A stretch of 64,000 nucleotides of DNA from Fragum whitleyi (taxonomy: Eukaryota > Mollusca > Bivalvia > Cardiida > Cardiidae), in contig OX411547.1 of NCBI GenBank assembly GCA_948146395.1, positions 33,935,868-33,999,867 of the forward strand, read 5' to 3'. The notes under the pieces are model-generated. The model did no database searches. It saw nothing but the letters and a program-made list of their open reading frames with translations, and had not been told where the DNA came from. Positions 46,453 through 57,353 of this stretch are shown here, one piece after another. Each line of letters opens with the position of its first letter. The stretch's first letter is position 1. Made by a program: the position numbers and the translations under genes.

Positions 46453-47343
46453 CTATGTGATCCATGATGCGAAAAGGGGTTAACGTTAAATAAATGTTTG
46501 ATAAAAATGCACCCAGAAGTGGTCAACATAAGGTCACATTTGATAAACTGTAAAAGGGGAAGGTATTCATGAAACCCACCATAAAAGAAAAGTATCGACC
46601 CAGGTCACCCTGCATGATTTGTAATGGGTATCAGTGGGCTAAAAATAATTGCATTTCTCTCAGACAATCAGATTCATAAAAACTGACAGTTTGAATGATA
46701 GTTCTAGAATGACTGTATGATTTTAAATCTTCCAGCAAAACAGAACTAGATTAAATATATGTAAAATTAAACGTGTTATCTCAAAGTATCTAAGTCTTCC
46801 AGCCTATCCGCAAGTAAACTTAGAATTTGACATATATAGGTCGGTTTGAACGACCTGAAAAGGTGTGATTTTTACTCAGTATTTCATCGGAAATAAGTGC
46901 ATGCAAAACATATAAAAGTATGTTTCATATTTTGAAAAAAATCTGTAAATTATTGATTTCTTAAATGCCTACAAATTGGTTTCATTTTCAAAATTTTACC
47001 ATATAATCTTTTCATACTAATATGAGACGCGTAATTGCCTGCAACTTTCTATTACGAGACCAACCGATAGGCTACTATCAACGGGGAAGCCATAAATGCA
47101 ATAGTTGCGACCATTTTTCTATTATTACTTTTTTCTTAGAGAACTTGCAGCCGAGCATTGCAACCCCTTACAGTACTTAAATAATCATTTTTCAGATGCG
47201 AGGCTCTTCCTCGCATGAAATTATTCGCAAGGTCTCTCTGTTTTTTTGTTTTTTTTTTGTTTTTTTTTTGTTTAAATATTAAATTATCCAAAAACAGATA
47301 TCTTAGTCAGTTTTTCAAGATATTCCTTTATCAATATTTACAG
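46453..47343 (+). other. PDE9 intron 9 remainder
   Basis: AT-rich; T-rich runs at 47230-47275. No supported feature. Confidence 0.5.
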
Positions 47344-47460
47344 GGTATCACACAGCTAATTCTTGCCACGGATATGGCCCGGCATAGTGAAATTATCGAG
47401 AACTTTAAGGCAAAACTGGATGCACCTTTCGACTTCAAAAATAAGGAACATTTAGACACG
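47344..47460 (+). CDS. PDE9A: PDE9-type phosphodiesterase, exon 10
   Basis: Acceptor TTTACAG and donor GTAAGT at 47461. The 39 codons (residues 271-309) include [20 protein letters not shown], matching PDE9A '[20 protein letters not shown]'. The loop after it ([15 protein letters not shown]) is one residue longer than in the human protein and is poorly conserved, as is usual for this loop. Phase 0 at both ends. Confidence 0.96.
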
Positions 47461-47579
47461 GTAAGTACAAACAATCATTCGGAACACCACTCGGCCAATC
47501 TCACGATCAACCTCGGATGAACATAGACGGACTACTTTTAAACATTACGGGAAACCCTTGGAAAAACTCGATGGCGTCA

Positions 47580-47760
47580 GCCCTCGAAACTTTGGGTGAA
47601 AACATTCGACGTCGCCAACGCTACTCTTTTAAGTCAATGACGTGAAACGAGCGTATCCTTATATAAATATCGTTAGATTCTTAAATTACGGCTGAAAAAT
47701 ATTTATTTTTGAGAATGACGAATCATTCTCAAAAAATAAGATTTTTTCAGCCGTTTTTTA
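47580..47760. repeat. short inverted-repeat element
   Basis: ACGGCTGAAAAATATTTATT/TTTGAGAATGA and TCATTCTCAAAAAATAAGAT/TTTTTCAGCCGT form a hairpin at about 47687-47755. Upstream TGAAAACATTCGACGTCGCC / AACGCTACTCTTTTAAG resembles the middle of the MITE at 28702-28955. Confidence 0.6.
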
Positions 47761-48049
47761 CTGTAAAAGATATCAGTCTAAAGATTGCGCCGGATGTTTC
47801 CGCGCTAGTTATCTTACACTGTTTCCGCCTAACAAAATGCTCAATTTTGTTACATACCCATCCGCCTTATATACATCAGAGGTCTGTTGCAGTTTACGGA
47901 AATGGCCGAGTGATGTTTCGAAAGTACAAACATTAAGACATTTTGGTACACCGAAGGGTCAGTGTGAAATAGTTGTACTTGTAAATATTTCCATATGTAG
48001 TTACAAGTGTTTGGAACTTGGTCATCGATATGAAACCCCAGTTGGATTT

Positions 48050-48960
48050 TTATGCTCCCCGAAGGGAAAACATATAGCCGCCGCTTCGTCTGTCCGTCCG
48101 TCCGTAATTCCGTCCGTCCGTCCCCACCTATTTCTCCATAACCATTGGGCCAAATCGAATGAAACTTACCATGTGAACTTCCTGTGATATAGTGTTGATG
48201 CATCTGAGACGGTTTTTGGATTTTAGGCCTCGTCACGGGAAAATGGGATTTAGGGTAAAAACAATTTTTCCCAAATTTCTCCTAGTCTAACAGTCAGAAT
48301 TTAGTGAAATTTCATTTTTGAGTAGCAAATCAGATGCCCTTTACTATAAACAATTTGAAATTAACGTAAAGAAAAATATATCATGGAAAAAGGGGGCTAA
48401 ATGTTTGTTACCTTTACGTTAGCGTGTGAAATACAGTTATTCCGTCCGTCCGTCCGTCCGACCGTCCGTCCCCACCTATTTCTCCATAACCCTTTGGCCA
48501 AATCGAATGAAACTTACCATGTGAACTTCCTATGATATAGTGTTGATGCATCTGTGACGGTTTTTGGATTTGAGGCCTCGTCACGGGAAAAGGGGACTTA
48601 GGGTAAAAAAAAATGTTTTTTTTTTTCCCAAATTTCTCCTAGTCTAACTGTCAGAATTTAGTGAAATATCATATTTGAGTAGCAAATCAGATGCCCTTTA
48701 CTATAAACAATTTGAAATAAACGTTAAAAAAATATATCATAGAAAAGGGGGGGGGGGCTAAATGTTTGTTACCTTTACGTTAGCGTGTAAAATACAGTTA
48801 TCCTTTCATTTCTCATAGTCTTATGCTCAGAATTTGATGAAATTTCACATTTGAGTAGCAAATCAGATGTCCTTCACCATTAACCATTTGAAATTTGTGT
48901 CTAAAAATATGTCATGCAAAAAGGGGGTTTAATGTTTGTTACCTTTATGTTAGCTGTATA
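48050..48960. repeat. 'TCCG' repeat with ~348-bp tandem units
   Basis: Two units begin with runs of TCCG (48090-48122, 48440-48470) and CCCACCTATTTCTCCATAAC, continue ATCGAATGAAACTTACCATG and GAGGCCTCGTCACGGG..., and end GGGCTAAATGTTTGTTACCT. A third partial unit starts near 48800. Frames at 47837, 47850 and 47709 are artefacts. Confidence 0.8.
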
Positions 48961-48979
48961 AGGTAACACCTTATATGAG

Positions 48980-49470
48980 TCCTTGCAATTTGACCACAGA
49001 GCATATCTCCCAAAGAATAATAGCTATCAACTTGAAAATTTATGGCTGGCTAGATCTTATGAAGGACAAGTGCAGTGCACAAGAATTACAACTATTGCTT
49101 GCATAATTTGGAGTTATTGCCCTTTGTTATTTTTGATACTTAAATTATGTCTGGAGCATAAGTCCTAAAGTATAATAGCTATCAACTTGAAAATTTATGG
49201 ATGGATAGATCGCATGGAGGAGAAGTCCTATGCACAAGAACTACAACTCTTGCTTACATAATTTTGGAGTTATTGCCCTTTGTTATTTTTGATACTGAGA
49301 TATTGTTCGGAGCACATCTCCTAGAGTATAATAGCTATCAACTTGAAACCTTATGGGTAGATAGATCTCGTGGAGGACAAGTGCAGTGCACAAGATCTAC
49401 AACTCTTGCTTGCATAATTTTGGAGTTATTGCCCTTTGTTATTTTTAATACTTAGATTTTAGGTAAATCT
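48980..49470. repeat. ~155-bp tandem repeat, three units
   Basis: AATAGCTATCAACTTGAAA recurs at about 49018, 49171 and 49330; each unit has AGATC(T/G)..GGAGGACAAGTGCAGTGCAC-like and TTGGAGTTATTGCCCTTTGT words. Open frames (48983, 49201) follow the unit periodicity. The last unit starts the larger duplication at 49360. Confidence 0.8.
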
Positions 49471-50138
49471 CTGACAGTATAAAAGAATCTTTATTCTATT
49501 AGGCTTCAGTTTACTATCAAGCTTTCGTGGCAGGGGATGTCCATGTCCAACATGGCTCTTGTTTTTGTGACAATGCCTTATTCGAGGAGCATAATCCGTC
49601 TCTGACGGCTCTTGTTTCAATACATGTGCTAAACATAACATTTAGAATTGCCTAACTGTGGTTGTGTTGAGTAATTGAATAAATATACAATAATTCAAAG
49701 ATCATGTTACTTTTTCGCATTTTCTAAAAAGAAAAAAATAATCGAAAAATCACCCGAAGCATTAGAACTGGGAAAATCAAAGTTAGTAAATTATACGTTA
49801 AACAGTTCAGAACATCATAAAATTGACATGATGAATAATTTTGGAACTATTTCGGAAAGAGATTGAATGAGTGTGTGAGCGAGTTTTGAGTGAAATTCAA
49901 GGGAGGTCCTTCAATATCGCTAATAATGTTCAAGATAAACAAAGGTAGCGATATTTATTATTGCCCTTTAATAACATAAGTATATAGTTCTACAATATAG
50001 CTTCCCATTTCTTCAAGAATAAATCAGACGCTTACAATTAATGATGTCCGTAAAATCGCGTTTTTTTTTTGTTGTTGTTTTTTTTTTTTTCCCTTATGTA
50101 ACCATTCGATTGTATGGTTTTTTAGTTATTTTGGAGCG
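49360..50138. repeat. tandem duplication, first copy (779 bp)
   Basis: From GATAGATCTCGTGGAGGACA to TTTTAGTTATTTTGGAGCGG. It combines the end of the 155-bp array, a unique segment with GGGGATGTCCATGTCCAAC, and the left half of an A-family element (49797-50138). Confidence 0.85.
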
Positions 50139-50140
50139 GA
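49797..50140. mobile_element. A-family MITE, left part before the duplication junction
   Basis: AACAGTTCAGAACATCATAA, AATTGACATGATGAATAATT and the central TATCGCTAATAATGTTCAAG / ATAAACAAAGGTAGCGATAT. The element is cut at GGAGCGG, where the duplicated segment re-enters. Confidence 0.75.
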
Positions 50141-50717
50141 TAGATCTCGTGGAGGACAAGTGCAGTGCACAAGATCTACAACTCTTGCTTGCATAATTTT
50201 GGAGTTATTGCCCTTTGTTATTTTTAATACTTAGATTTTAGGTAAATCTCTGACAGTATAAAAGAATCTTTATTCTATTAGGCTTCAGTTTACTATCAAG
50301 CTTTCGTGGCAGGGGATGTCCATGTCCAACATGGCTCTTGTTTTTGTGACAATGCCTTATTCGAGGAGCATAATCCGTCTCTGACGGCTCTTGTTTCAAT
50401 ACATGTGCTAAACATAACATTTAGAATTGCCTAACTGTGGTTGTGTTGAGTAATTGAATAAATATACAATACAAAGGGAGGTACTTCAATATCGCTAATA
50501 ATGTTCAAGATAAACAAAAGTAGCGATATTTATTATTGCCCTTTAATAACATAAGTATATAGTTCTACAATATAGCTTCCCATTTCTTCAAGAATAAATC
50601 AGACGCTTACAATTAATGATGTCCGTAAAATCGCGTTTTTTTTTTTTGTTGTTGTTTTTTTTTTTTCCCCTTATGTAACCATTCGATTGTATGGTTTTTT
50701 AGTTATTTTGGAGCGGT
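50139..50717. repeat. tandem duplication, second copy with an internal deletion
   Basis: Repeats 49360-49691 without a difference that I can see, then lacks about 205 bp (49692-49896) and continues with the match to the A-element half (49897-50138) with only a few base changes and T-run length differences. It is followed by the right part of the A element (to 50830). Confidence 0.85.
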
Positions 50718-50830
50718 CTATAGCGCCGTAAGTGAGTGTTTGGAATGAATAATTGAATGGAGCGCTGAGCTATCGATTTAAAATGGTTTTGACTGAGGTG
50801 AATGTCTATTTCACGATGTAATTAATTGTA
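50475..50830. mobile_element. A-family MITE, second partial copy
   Basis: Lacks the left end (removed with the deletion) but has the centre and the right end GTCTATTTCACGATGTAATT...GTA. The flank 50831-50940 (CAAGGCCAAAGATTATACAT, TTGATCAATGGATATTTTCT) matches 32410-32500. Confidence 0.75.
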
Positions 50831-51155
50831 TCTATCATATTGGCAACAAGGCCAAAGATTATACATAGTTCTTCTTGATCAATGGATATTTTCTAAAATT
50901 TAGAATTTAAATTATCGTATGAAAATACAGAAAAAAACGATGTTATTTAAAACATCTAATTAATATTCTATTTCATGATCATGCATTTAAATGATTATTT
51001 CAACAGAAGTACGCCTTTATTTGCAAGTTAAAATTTGAGAAAATTGAGAATGAAAATAGTATTCTAATCCCCGGCTCAGGTTACTCAATTTTAAGTCTAA
51101 TAAATTAATTAAAATTATCAATTTACTTGAAAAAAAAATGGTATATTTTTTTCAG

Positions 51156-51260
51156 TTAAAGATGGTTCTAATCAAATGCTGTGACATTTCGAACGAGGTT
51201 CGACCGATGGAGGTCTCTGAACCATGGGTTGATTGCTTGTTAGAGGAATATTTCAATCAG
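51156..51260 (+). CDS. PDE9A: PDE9-type phosphodiesterase, exon 11
   Basis: Acceptor TTTTTTTCAG and donor GTACAG at 51261. The 35 codons (residues 310-344) read [20 protein letters not shown] and onward to EEYFNQ. D319 matches the metal ligand Asp402 of human PDE9A2, N322 matches Asn405, and Y341 matches Tyr424, a residue that marks PDE9 and contributes to its nucleotide pocket (family knowledge). Almost invariant with the vertebrate sequence. Confidence 0.97.
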
Positions 51261-51747
51261 GTACAGTGTGATCTAATTCTATGTGTTTCTTTTGGCTATA
51301 AGTATATTCTATTCCCCAATGGAAAAAAAAATTCGAAATTATTTTGTCACTTACATAGTAAAGACATGTTGATTGATAAAATGATAAATCGAAATTAACG
51401 AAATCAATATATGTTTTATGTCGATTCATAAATTCTATCCTTAAACTAGATTAGATATTTATAGCATTTTTTTCATAAGGTATGACCGAAAATCAATCAA
51501 ACTAGTGTATTAATCAAACCCATTCTTTCGTAACATGTGATAAGATTATGTGGTCAAACCCAACTTAAATTTTTAGTAAACTAGAAGCCTGCTGTCTGAA
51601 ATGCATTAAGCTTTACCATGGTGGGTAAAAAATCTAGTACCTACAGATATGCGGACATAATCAAAAAGTCTTTTTTTTTTAATGTTTTTCTCCCTATGAA
51701 ATTTAACCCTTCCCATGTTGTTCACAGCATATTCCAATTGTACGCAA

Positions 51748-51815
51748 AACTTTGGCCGAAAGTGTAGGCTAAGACCACTCTGCACGGATGTGCAGTCTGA
51801 CCTTTGCCTACACCG
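51748..51815. repeat. hairpin with GTGTAGGC arms
   Basis: GTGTAGGCTAAGACCACTCT / GCAC and GTGCAGTCTGACCTTTGCCT / ACAC are inverted arms with mismatches. The AGTCTGACC wording is shared with the E-family core. Confidence 0.55.
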
Positions 51816-51940
51816 CCAACGATCTACTTAATAATTGATGGGAAAAATGACCAGACTGGTTGGAATGTCCAAAATGAAATGTACAAATTTTCCTTTAGTT
51901 CCACCGGGAAATTGCAAAGTTTTAGTAAAGTCCACGTAGT

Positions 51941-51966
51941 TTTTTTTTTTTTTTTTTTTTTTTTAT
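51941..51966. repeat. poly(T) run
   Basis: About 26 T in a row. Confidence 0.85.
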
Positions 51967-52007
51967 CTACCCTCGTACAGAAGGTTAAGATTTAGCATAT
52001 CATATTC

Positions 52008-52165
52008 AGGTAGTGGACCCGTTATAGGCCCGCAACGTTTCGGAAGTAATGAACTTTAACAGTGTTAACCGAGGTTTCCTTATGATTTTCATTAGGAAAT
52101 CTCGGTCAACATAGTGAAAGATCTTGGGGTCCGAAATGTTGTGGAACTATTACGGGTTCAGTTCC
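52008..52165. mobile_element. J-family inverted-repeat element, copy 2
   Basis: GGACCCGTTATAGGCCCGCA / ACGTTTCGGA and the inverted TCCGAAATGTTGTGGAACTA / TTACGGGTTC form outer arms; GAGGTTTCCTTATGA / CATTAGGAAATCTCGG form inner arms. 158 bp. One arm recurs at 4165-4265. Confidence 0.65.
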
Positions 52166-52259
52166 TCAAACTGTAAATAGTTCACCATTCTCATGACATC
52201 ATTTTATTTCGTCATCGATTTTGAACGAAAATTCATTTTTTATAATTGTCTCATTTCAG

Positions 52260-52388
52260 TCGGACAGAGAAAAGATGGAAGGACTTCCGGTAGCCCCTTT
52301 TATGGATAGGGACAAAGTAACGAAGCCCACAGCCCAGATTGGGTTCATCAAATTCGTGTTGATTCCTATGTTCGAATCCGTCGCTAGA
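52260..52388 (+). CDS. PDE9A: PDE9-type phosphodiesterase, exon 12 (purine-binding glutamine)
   Basis: Acceptor TCTCATTTCAG and donor GTATGT at 52389. The 43 codons (residues 345-387) include [20 protein letters not shown] and [17 protein letters not shown]370 is the invariant purine-selective glutamine (human Gln453) and F373 the stacking phenylalanine (Phe456). With exons 8 and 11 this shows that the enzyme should be catalytically competent. A J-family inverted repeat ends about 95 bp before the acceptor. Confidence 0.97.
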
Positions 52389-52911
52389 GTATGTATATTT
52401 GAGTTATATAGTCAAAACTGTTAAATAAGTCCACTGAAAAAAGAGAGTCCTGTCCAAGGAGTAAATATAATTAGTCTGCAACAATGATTAGATCTGCCTT
52501 AAATTGTAGACCATTCATTACTCATCAAATAAAATAAAATTCAATATCGCCAGATTCCCCTTTTCTATGACTTCTAGGGCCATTTTGAGATGAAAGTTAA
52601 CACGCCTTTTCTTCCTAGAAATTTGCCCATGTTTGAAAATAGCTGTTTGACTGCAAAAAATGATTAAAAATCTTCATTTTTTCCGATTATAAATTGCAAA
52701 CAGATTATAAACAGTGAAAAATCAAATAATATTCAATTTCAATAAAATTGACAAATCATTTATCCTCTTAACCTTTTGTTTATATAGACCCGAGATTTGA
52801 TATAATGAGGAAATTGGAATTACTTCCTTTAAACATAAAGCCATTTGAACAGGAATAGGTCTACACAAAATTATGCATTACGCTCAAGCATATAATAATG
52901 GGCAAAAATAT

Positions 52912-53107
52912 GAGCATGTGCGTGATATTTCAAACAATTTAAAATTTTCGTGAAGTGCCAACATAGAGGTCTACAGATACTTTGAGACTTTATCTATGTA
53001 CCAAACGCATAGTAAAGACTCTGGACAGACTTTGCGGATGCACAGACTGGAAAGAGTCTTTGCTTGCGGATATTTGAAATTATCGGAAAACTCAAGCACA
53101 GGCTCAT
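52912..53107. mobile_element. E-family MITE, copy 5
   Basis: TATGAGCATGTGCGTGATAT...AACTCAAGCACAGGCTCATA, with core CAGACTTTGCGGATGCACAG. It ends 88 bp before PDE9 exon 13; the exon's polypyrimidine tract lies outside the element. Confidence 0.75.
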
Positions 53108-53194
53108 ATGATATTTATGTAAGTGTTAGTTTTTACTTGCGCTATGTCTTCTCACCAGACAATTTTATATATTTTCCATATTTTCATTTTTCAG

Positions 53195-53305
53195 TTGTTT
53201 ACCCAGATCGATAACACGATGGTTGAGCCCTTACGGACAGCCCGAGATCGTTATGAAGGAATGAAAGAACAACAACAACAGACAGCGGCGATCAAGAAAG
53301 CTGAC
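53195..53305 (+). CDS. PDE9A: PDE9-type phosphodiesterase, exon 13
   Basis: Acceptor TTTTTCAG and donor GTAATT at 53306. The 37 codons (residues 388-424) read LFTQIDNTMVEPLRTARDRY and end in a Gln-rich, charged stretch EGMKEQQQQTAAIKKAD. It matches the last helix of the PDE9A catalytic domain (LFPMVEEIMLQPLWESRDRYEELK) and its variable tail. An E-family element ends 88 bp upstream of the acceptor. Confidence 0.93.
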
Positions 53306-53371
53306 GTAATTCTACAGTCTTTTTCATTCTTTTTTTTTTTATTTTATCTATTTATTTATTATTATTTTTAA

Positions 53372-54337
53372 AAATGTTAGCCGACAAAACTGTCAAAGGG
53401 AAGTTACTCATATTTTTTCTTGGTTTTATCACGAATGAAAGGTTGCGTCCCCTGAACTAAGGAACACAAACATCAAATTACTATGAGAAAAAGACAGAAC
53501 GAATTTATGATAAAACTTGTGGACCACCAAATTGCGGTCGCTAATAGGAACGGTCACTTAATACATATTTCATGAAAGTAAATAAAAGGCATAGGGAAAC
53601 CATACATACGTTTAGATTGTAGCACAATTCTCCATGAATCCTATGATGATATTTTGGTCCTAATGGGACCAATCACTTATAAGATTTGAAAAAATAAACA
53701 ATTTTTTTTCATCTAAGAATGTCCCCTTTTTCAGAGACTTTGCTTACAGTGAAGGGACCTTTTATGGTGGTCGCTTAATAAAGATGGTAGCTAAATAGAA
53801 GTGGTCTCTCTAGCAATTTCGACTATAAACTTTTGAAAACAATCTGTTGTCAATGTGAGAGCGAAAGACTGAGCTAAAAGCGGTTCAAAAAGTGAACCGA
53901 ATTTTAACATAAGACCTCATTTTGATAGGCTTAATTATTAATTAAGGAGCTCTTACTTAAATAATATCATTAAAAACAAGATGTTTGTTGGACACCAATA
54001 TCCCCAGCCACTGGCATTTTCCAGAAACAGTATTTTGATACAATAAGTAAATAAAAAGCAATCAAAAACCTTAATTAAATTCTGTAATCACCAGCAAATC
54101 TGAATGCAATCTTCAACCTTATACCGAAATTCTCAGTGAAATTCGCCTTTTCCAAAACTTTGATCTTGAACAAAAAAGCCATGACCTTGACTGATGACCT
54201 TGAAATTTGTACCAACAGAAAGTTCTTGCCACAAGCAAAACTCATGCCAAATATTAGTTGCTCTTTCACGAACAAATCAAAAGTCAGCGTCAGTGTTAAA
54301 GTTTTTAGGGGACAAACAGACAAACGTACAAACTCGG
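53372..54337 (+). other. PDE9 intron 13, first part
   Basis: AT-rich. GGTCGCTAATAGGAACGGTC / GTGGTCGCTTAATAAAGATG and 'GTGGTCTCTCTAGC' at 53530-53820 look like a degraded TIR element of the CAGTCAAAC-type seen at 19890. 54110-54330 has GACCTTGA-type wording. Frames at 54075, 54136 and 54194 have no recognisable content. Confidence 0.4.
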
Positions 54338-54652
54338 ACATATAATACATACTTAGTGGTTTGTATGAAAAAAAAATATCTAACGAGGTTGGGAGAATTG
54401 ATCATTGTCGAGGCTCTGCCGAGACAATGATCAATTCTCAAAACGAGTTATATATTTTTTTCATACAGTACACTAAGTACGTATTATATTTATCTTATAA
54501 CCTCTATTTGTCTTGTTTTCATCGATGTTTTTAACTGAAAGTTTCTAAAAATAACCGCATAATTCATTGTTCTAAAAAAAACTATGTGATATCATAAAAA
54601 ATATCATACGGGATGTTATCACACGGATATTTGTATAGTTATCGGATAAAAG
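54338..54652 (+). mobile_element. B-family MITE, copy 5
   Basis: ATAATACATACTTAGTGGTT...CGGATATTTGTATAGTTATC, with the hairpin around CGAGGCTCTGCCGAG; here TTGATCATTGTC and GACAATGATCAA are perfectly complementary. Confidence 0.8.
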
Positions 54653-55167
54653 CAGATCATCTAGCGATGCAGGAGGGGGGTATGAAAATATCGATTCAAA
54701 ATATTGATCAATATCGCCACTATAGGTTAATATTGTCCTGCGTGTATATTGTTGGAGAATAATCGATATATTGATCTTGTAAAGGCCGTTCAACAATGAT
54801 TTCCTATCATTTCTCACACAAGACCCACGTTCAGGTTGTCAAAAGTCATGCTAACCCTTAAAAAATGGTATCCGCTATTCAGAAGCGCATTGGTCGAAAA
54901 TTGCCCTACGTTAAGAATGAAAACGTACACGAAATATTTAAGAAATGGTATCCCACTTTGTATATGTTTTGCGTGGCAAATTTCAAATGAATAACATTTG
55001 ATGTAGTAAGTATATTCCTGAACCTAAGGCTTTCGGGTATTGGTTGGATGCCAAAAATGTTATTGCATTGTTATTTCATTTTTCTATTAATTCATTTGAT
55101 TTATATTCATCATTTAAGTCGTTTACTGAATCTATCTATTTTTAGCATGGATTCTTTTTATTTTCAG

Positions 55168-55188
55168 GGAAAGAAGGATGGAGACTGA
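55168..55188 (+). CDS. PDE9A: PDE9-type phosphodiesterase, exon 14 (C terminus and stop)
   Basis: Acceptor TTATTTTCAG, then G-K-K-D-G-D and TGA at 55186-55188. The phase (0) agrees with exon 13. The tail is much shorter than the vertebrate C-terminal extension, ending within a few residues of the catalytic domain. A 3' UTR must follow; the nearest poly(A)-signal-like word is ATTAAA at 55613-55618, a weak call. If exon 13's donor were not used, its frame would run on to a stop at 53369-53371. Confidence 0.8.
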   Translation, partial: GKKDGD

Positions 55189-55366
55189 CGAAAGGTTACA
55201 CAAACAAACAAACAACTGAGAATGCAAAACAGAGTACATATCATAAACGTTAAACTATAAAACGATTTTTGTAAGTGATCCGACGATCTAAAGGATTCGA
55301 TCAAAACAGGATTTTCAGAATATTTATCAAAGAATAATCGTAAGACTGTACTATCAGATTACCAGC

Positions 55367-55562
55367 ACCTAGTTGTATAAAAGATAACCATTGGTTAAAT
55401 GTAGTCCGGAAGTTTTTTTTCAGCCAATCAAAGTTTTTGTTTCAATTGTACCAATTGAAACTTGTTGTTTCAATTGTACCAATTGAAAAAAACAACCCTG
55501 ATTGGCTGTCATTTACTTCCGGTATAATTTAAGAAATGGTTATCTTTGCACAACTGGGTTAT
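55367..55562. mobile_element. hairpin MITE after the PDE9 stop
   Basis: Outer arms CCTAGTTGTATAAAAGATAA / CCATTGGTTAAATGTAGTCC / GGAAG and the inverted CTTCCGGTATAATTTAAGAA / ATGGTTATCTTTGCACAACT / GGG. Inner arms AGCCAATCA / TGATTGGCT. Between them GTTTCAATTGTACCAATTGA is present twice. It lies in or just after the 3' UTR of the PDE9 gene. Confidence 0.7.
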
Positions 55563-55924
55563 GACCGCAATATTATAGACTGTATTATATAGACTGGTTC
55601 GTATTCAAAGAAATTAAAGATAACATCTTCTGTCGGTCAAATTTTATTATTCTTTATATTTAAGGGAAAAAAATAATGTGGACAATGAAAAACATGTTTG
55701 ACAAACAAAAGTTTTTGTTCATCTTCCACAATATTTTAAGAAGTTGTTTTTATTTTATTTAAATTGAGATTGTGGGGGGAATGAGTTGAGCAATATACAC
55801 TGTCATTGTCTAAAGAATTTCTTGATCAGAATCCATATATATGAGCATATTGAAAATGCTGATCGGGCTTTGATAAAGCACGGACAGTTCGTAGTCATCG
55901 CCTGACACACGATTAGTACATATA

Positions 55925-56330
55925 AAAACATCGCGAAATTGTTGCAATTGTAAACAATAATTTTGATCAAGATTATCCTTGATCGTTCATTCAGCGCTCA
56001 ATTCGTTTATTCCAAACACTCACTCAAAGCGATCAAAATGCTCCGTAATCATAGATTTTTTTTTTGAAATCGTTCAAAACGGTAAACATTCAATTCAATT
56101 CGTTCAAAAAACCAGGCTGCGATTTTATTGGCTGGCGTCTGATTGGTCCTCGAAGACAAACAGACAGAAAAATATGTATATTTTATTATAGGTCGTAAAT
56201 AAATATTGCTAATTTTGTTCATCTTGAACAAAATTAACGATAATGGACTACTTCCCTTGATTTTCACCCAAAACTCTTTTCATATTCCATAAACATCCAT
56301 CTTGTCAATTTTACGATGTTCTAAATTGTA
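55925..56330 (-). mobile_element. A-family MITE, copy 7 (inverted, diverged)
   Basis: AAAACATCGCGAAATTGTTG...GTCAATTTTACGATGTTCTA, with the central TTGCTAATTTTGTTCATCTT / GAACAAAATTAACGATAATG palindrome. Confidence 0.7.
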
Positions 56331-57080
56331 TTAACGACTGATGACAACGTCAATTGACCTTAAACTTAAGGGTCTTTAAAAGGGTTTTTAAACGCAATTT
56401 GTCTCAAGAAAATCGTGTTAATAAAACATAAAAAAACAACTCGTTGGTAGATGACCTTAACGTCGAAACTTCAGCTTATTAAAAAATACCAGTTTTTTAT
56501 TCAAACTTGCGGAAAATGACGGAGGTCAACATCCATCCCATTATAAATTCGTGTTTTTATATTGGTCAATTGTTTTTTTTTTATTAGCATCAGCGAAATG
56601 TTGATTGTTGAAAATGTCATCGAATTACAAAGCATACATTTTCGGATGTTAAGTACACTTCTCAATTTTTGCTATGGATCAAAATGAAAGCACGCGTGTA
56701 TTTTCCTTGTGAATTTTCATCCTAATTAATTCTCTTTTTCTTGTACGCGCGCTTGCGTACAAAGCGGGGTACGATTGGAAAACTGTTTGCACCGTTTTGT
56801 GATCCTGAACGCAGGGCCCTTGTGGTCTCTTTTCGCGTAACGGATCACAAATGATTCGATTTATTTCTGATAAAACATGAATTTTAGAATTGTTTCTTGA
56901 AAATGGATCACTCTGGGAAGTGAATATTGTGCAGATAAAGGTCAGATTGTGCGCCCTGTAGTACTTTAGCATGTCCGAAACAATTGAGGGGTTAGTTTTT
57001 ATTTTTATTTTCATTGCAGAAAAATTTAATTTCAGTTGTGTCCGTCAATGATCCCGTGCTTTGATTGGCTCTGAATACTT
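56331..57080. other. intergenic, few features
   Basis: Includes an inverted I-family fragment (56752-56824) and T-rich runs. No supported gene; the frame at 56679-57014 (- strand) spans the repeat. Confidence 0.4.
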
Positions 57081-57310
57081 GGTTTTATGCCCCAAATGAA
57101 AACAATTTTGAGTACGCAGCTGTTTTGTAATCTTCCGCTAAGAGTAGTCCTGTAAGAAACATGTTTCTTTATTGGCAAATCTTTCCATTTTGCTCCATGA
57201 TATAAAATTATAAGATAAGAAGATAATATTTGTCGTTTTCATAGATGTATAACACTAAAACGTTATCAATCTCATGTATGAATCCCTTTCATCTCTTAAA
57301 TGGTTATTCT
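57080..57310. mobile_element. G-family element, copy 3
   Basis: TTTTGAGTACGCAGCTGTTT, AGTAGTCCTGTAAGAAA, TTATAAGATAAGAAGATAAT and CTCATGTATGAATCCC follow the G pattern; the hairpin's second arm is decayed. Confidence 0.55.
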
Positions 57311-57353
57311 ACTTGACAATACATGTATATTTAGTTTTGATAAAAGCTACTGA

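Noticed and set aside
47837..48236. Open frames on both strands over the TCCG region
   Set aside because: They translate a tandem repeat with (TCCG)n runs; typical repeat artefact.
49459..50420. Two identical 60-codon frames (49459-49641 and 50238-50420, - strand)
   Set aside because: Identity comes from the tandem DNA duplication, not from a conserved protein.
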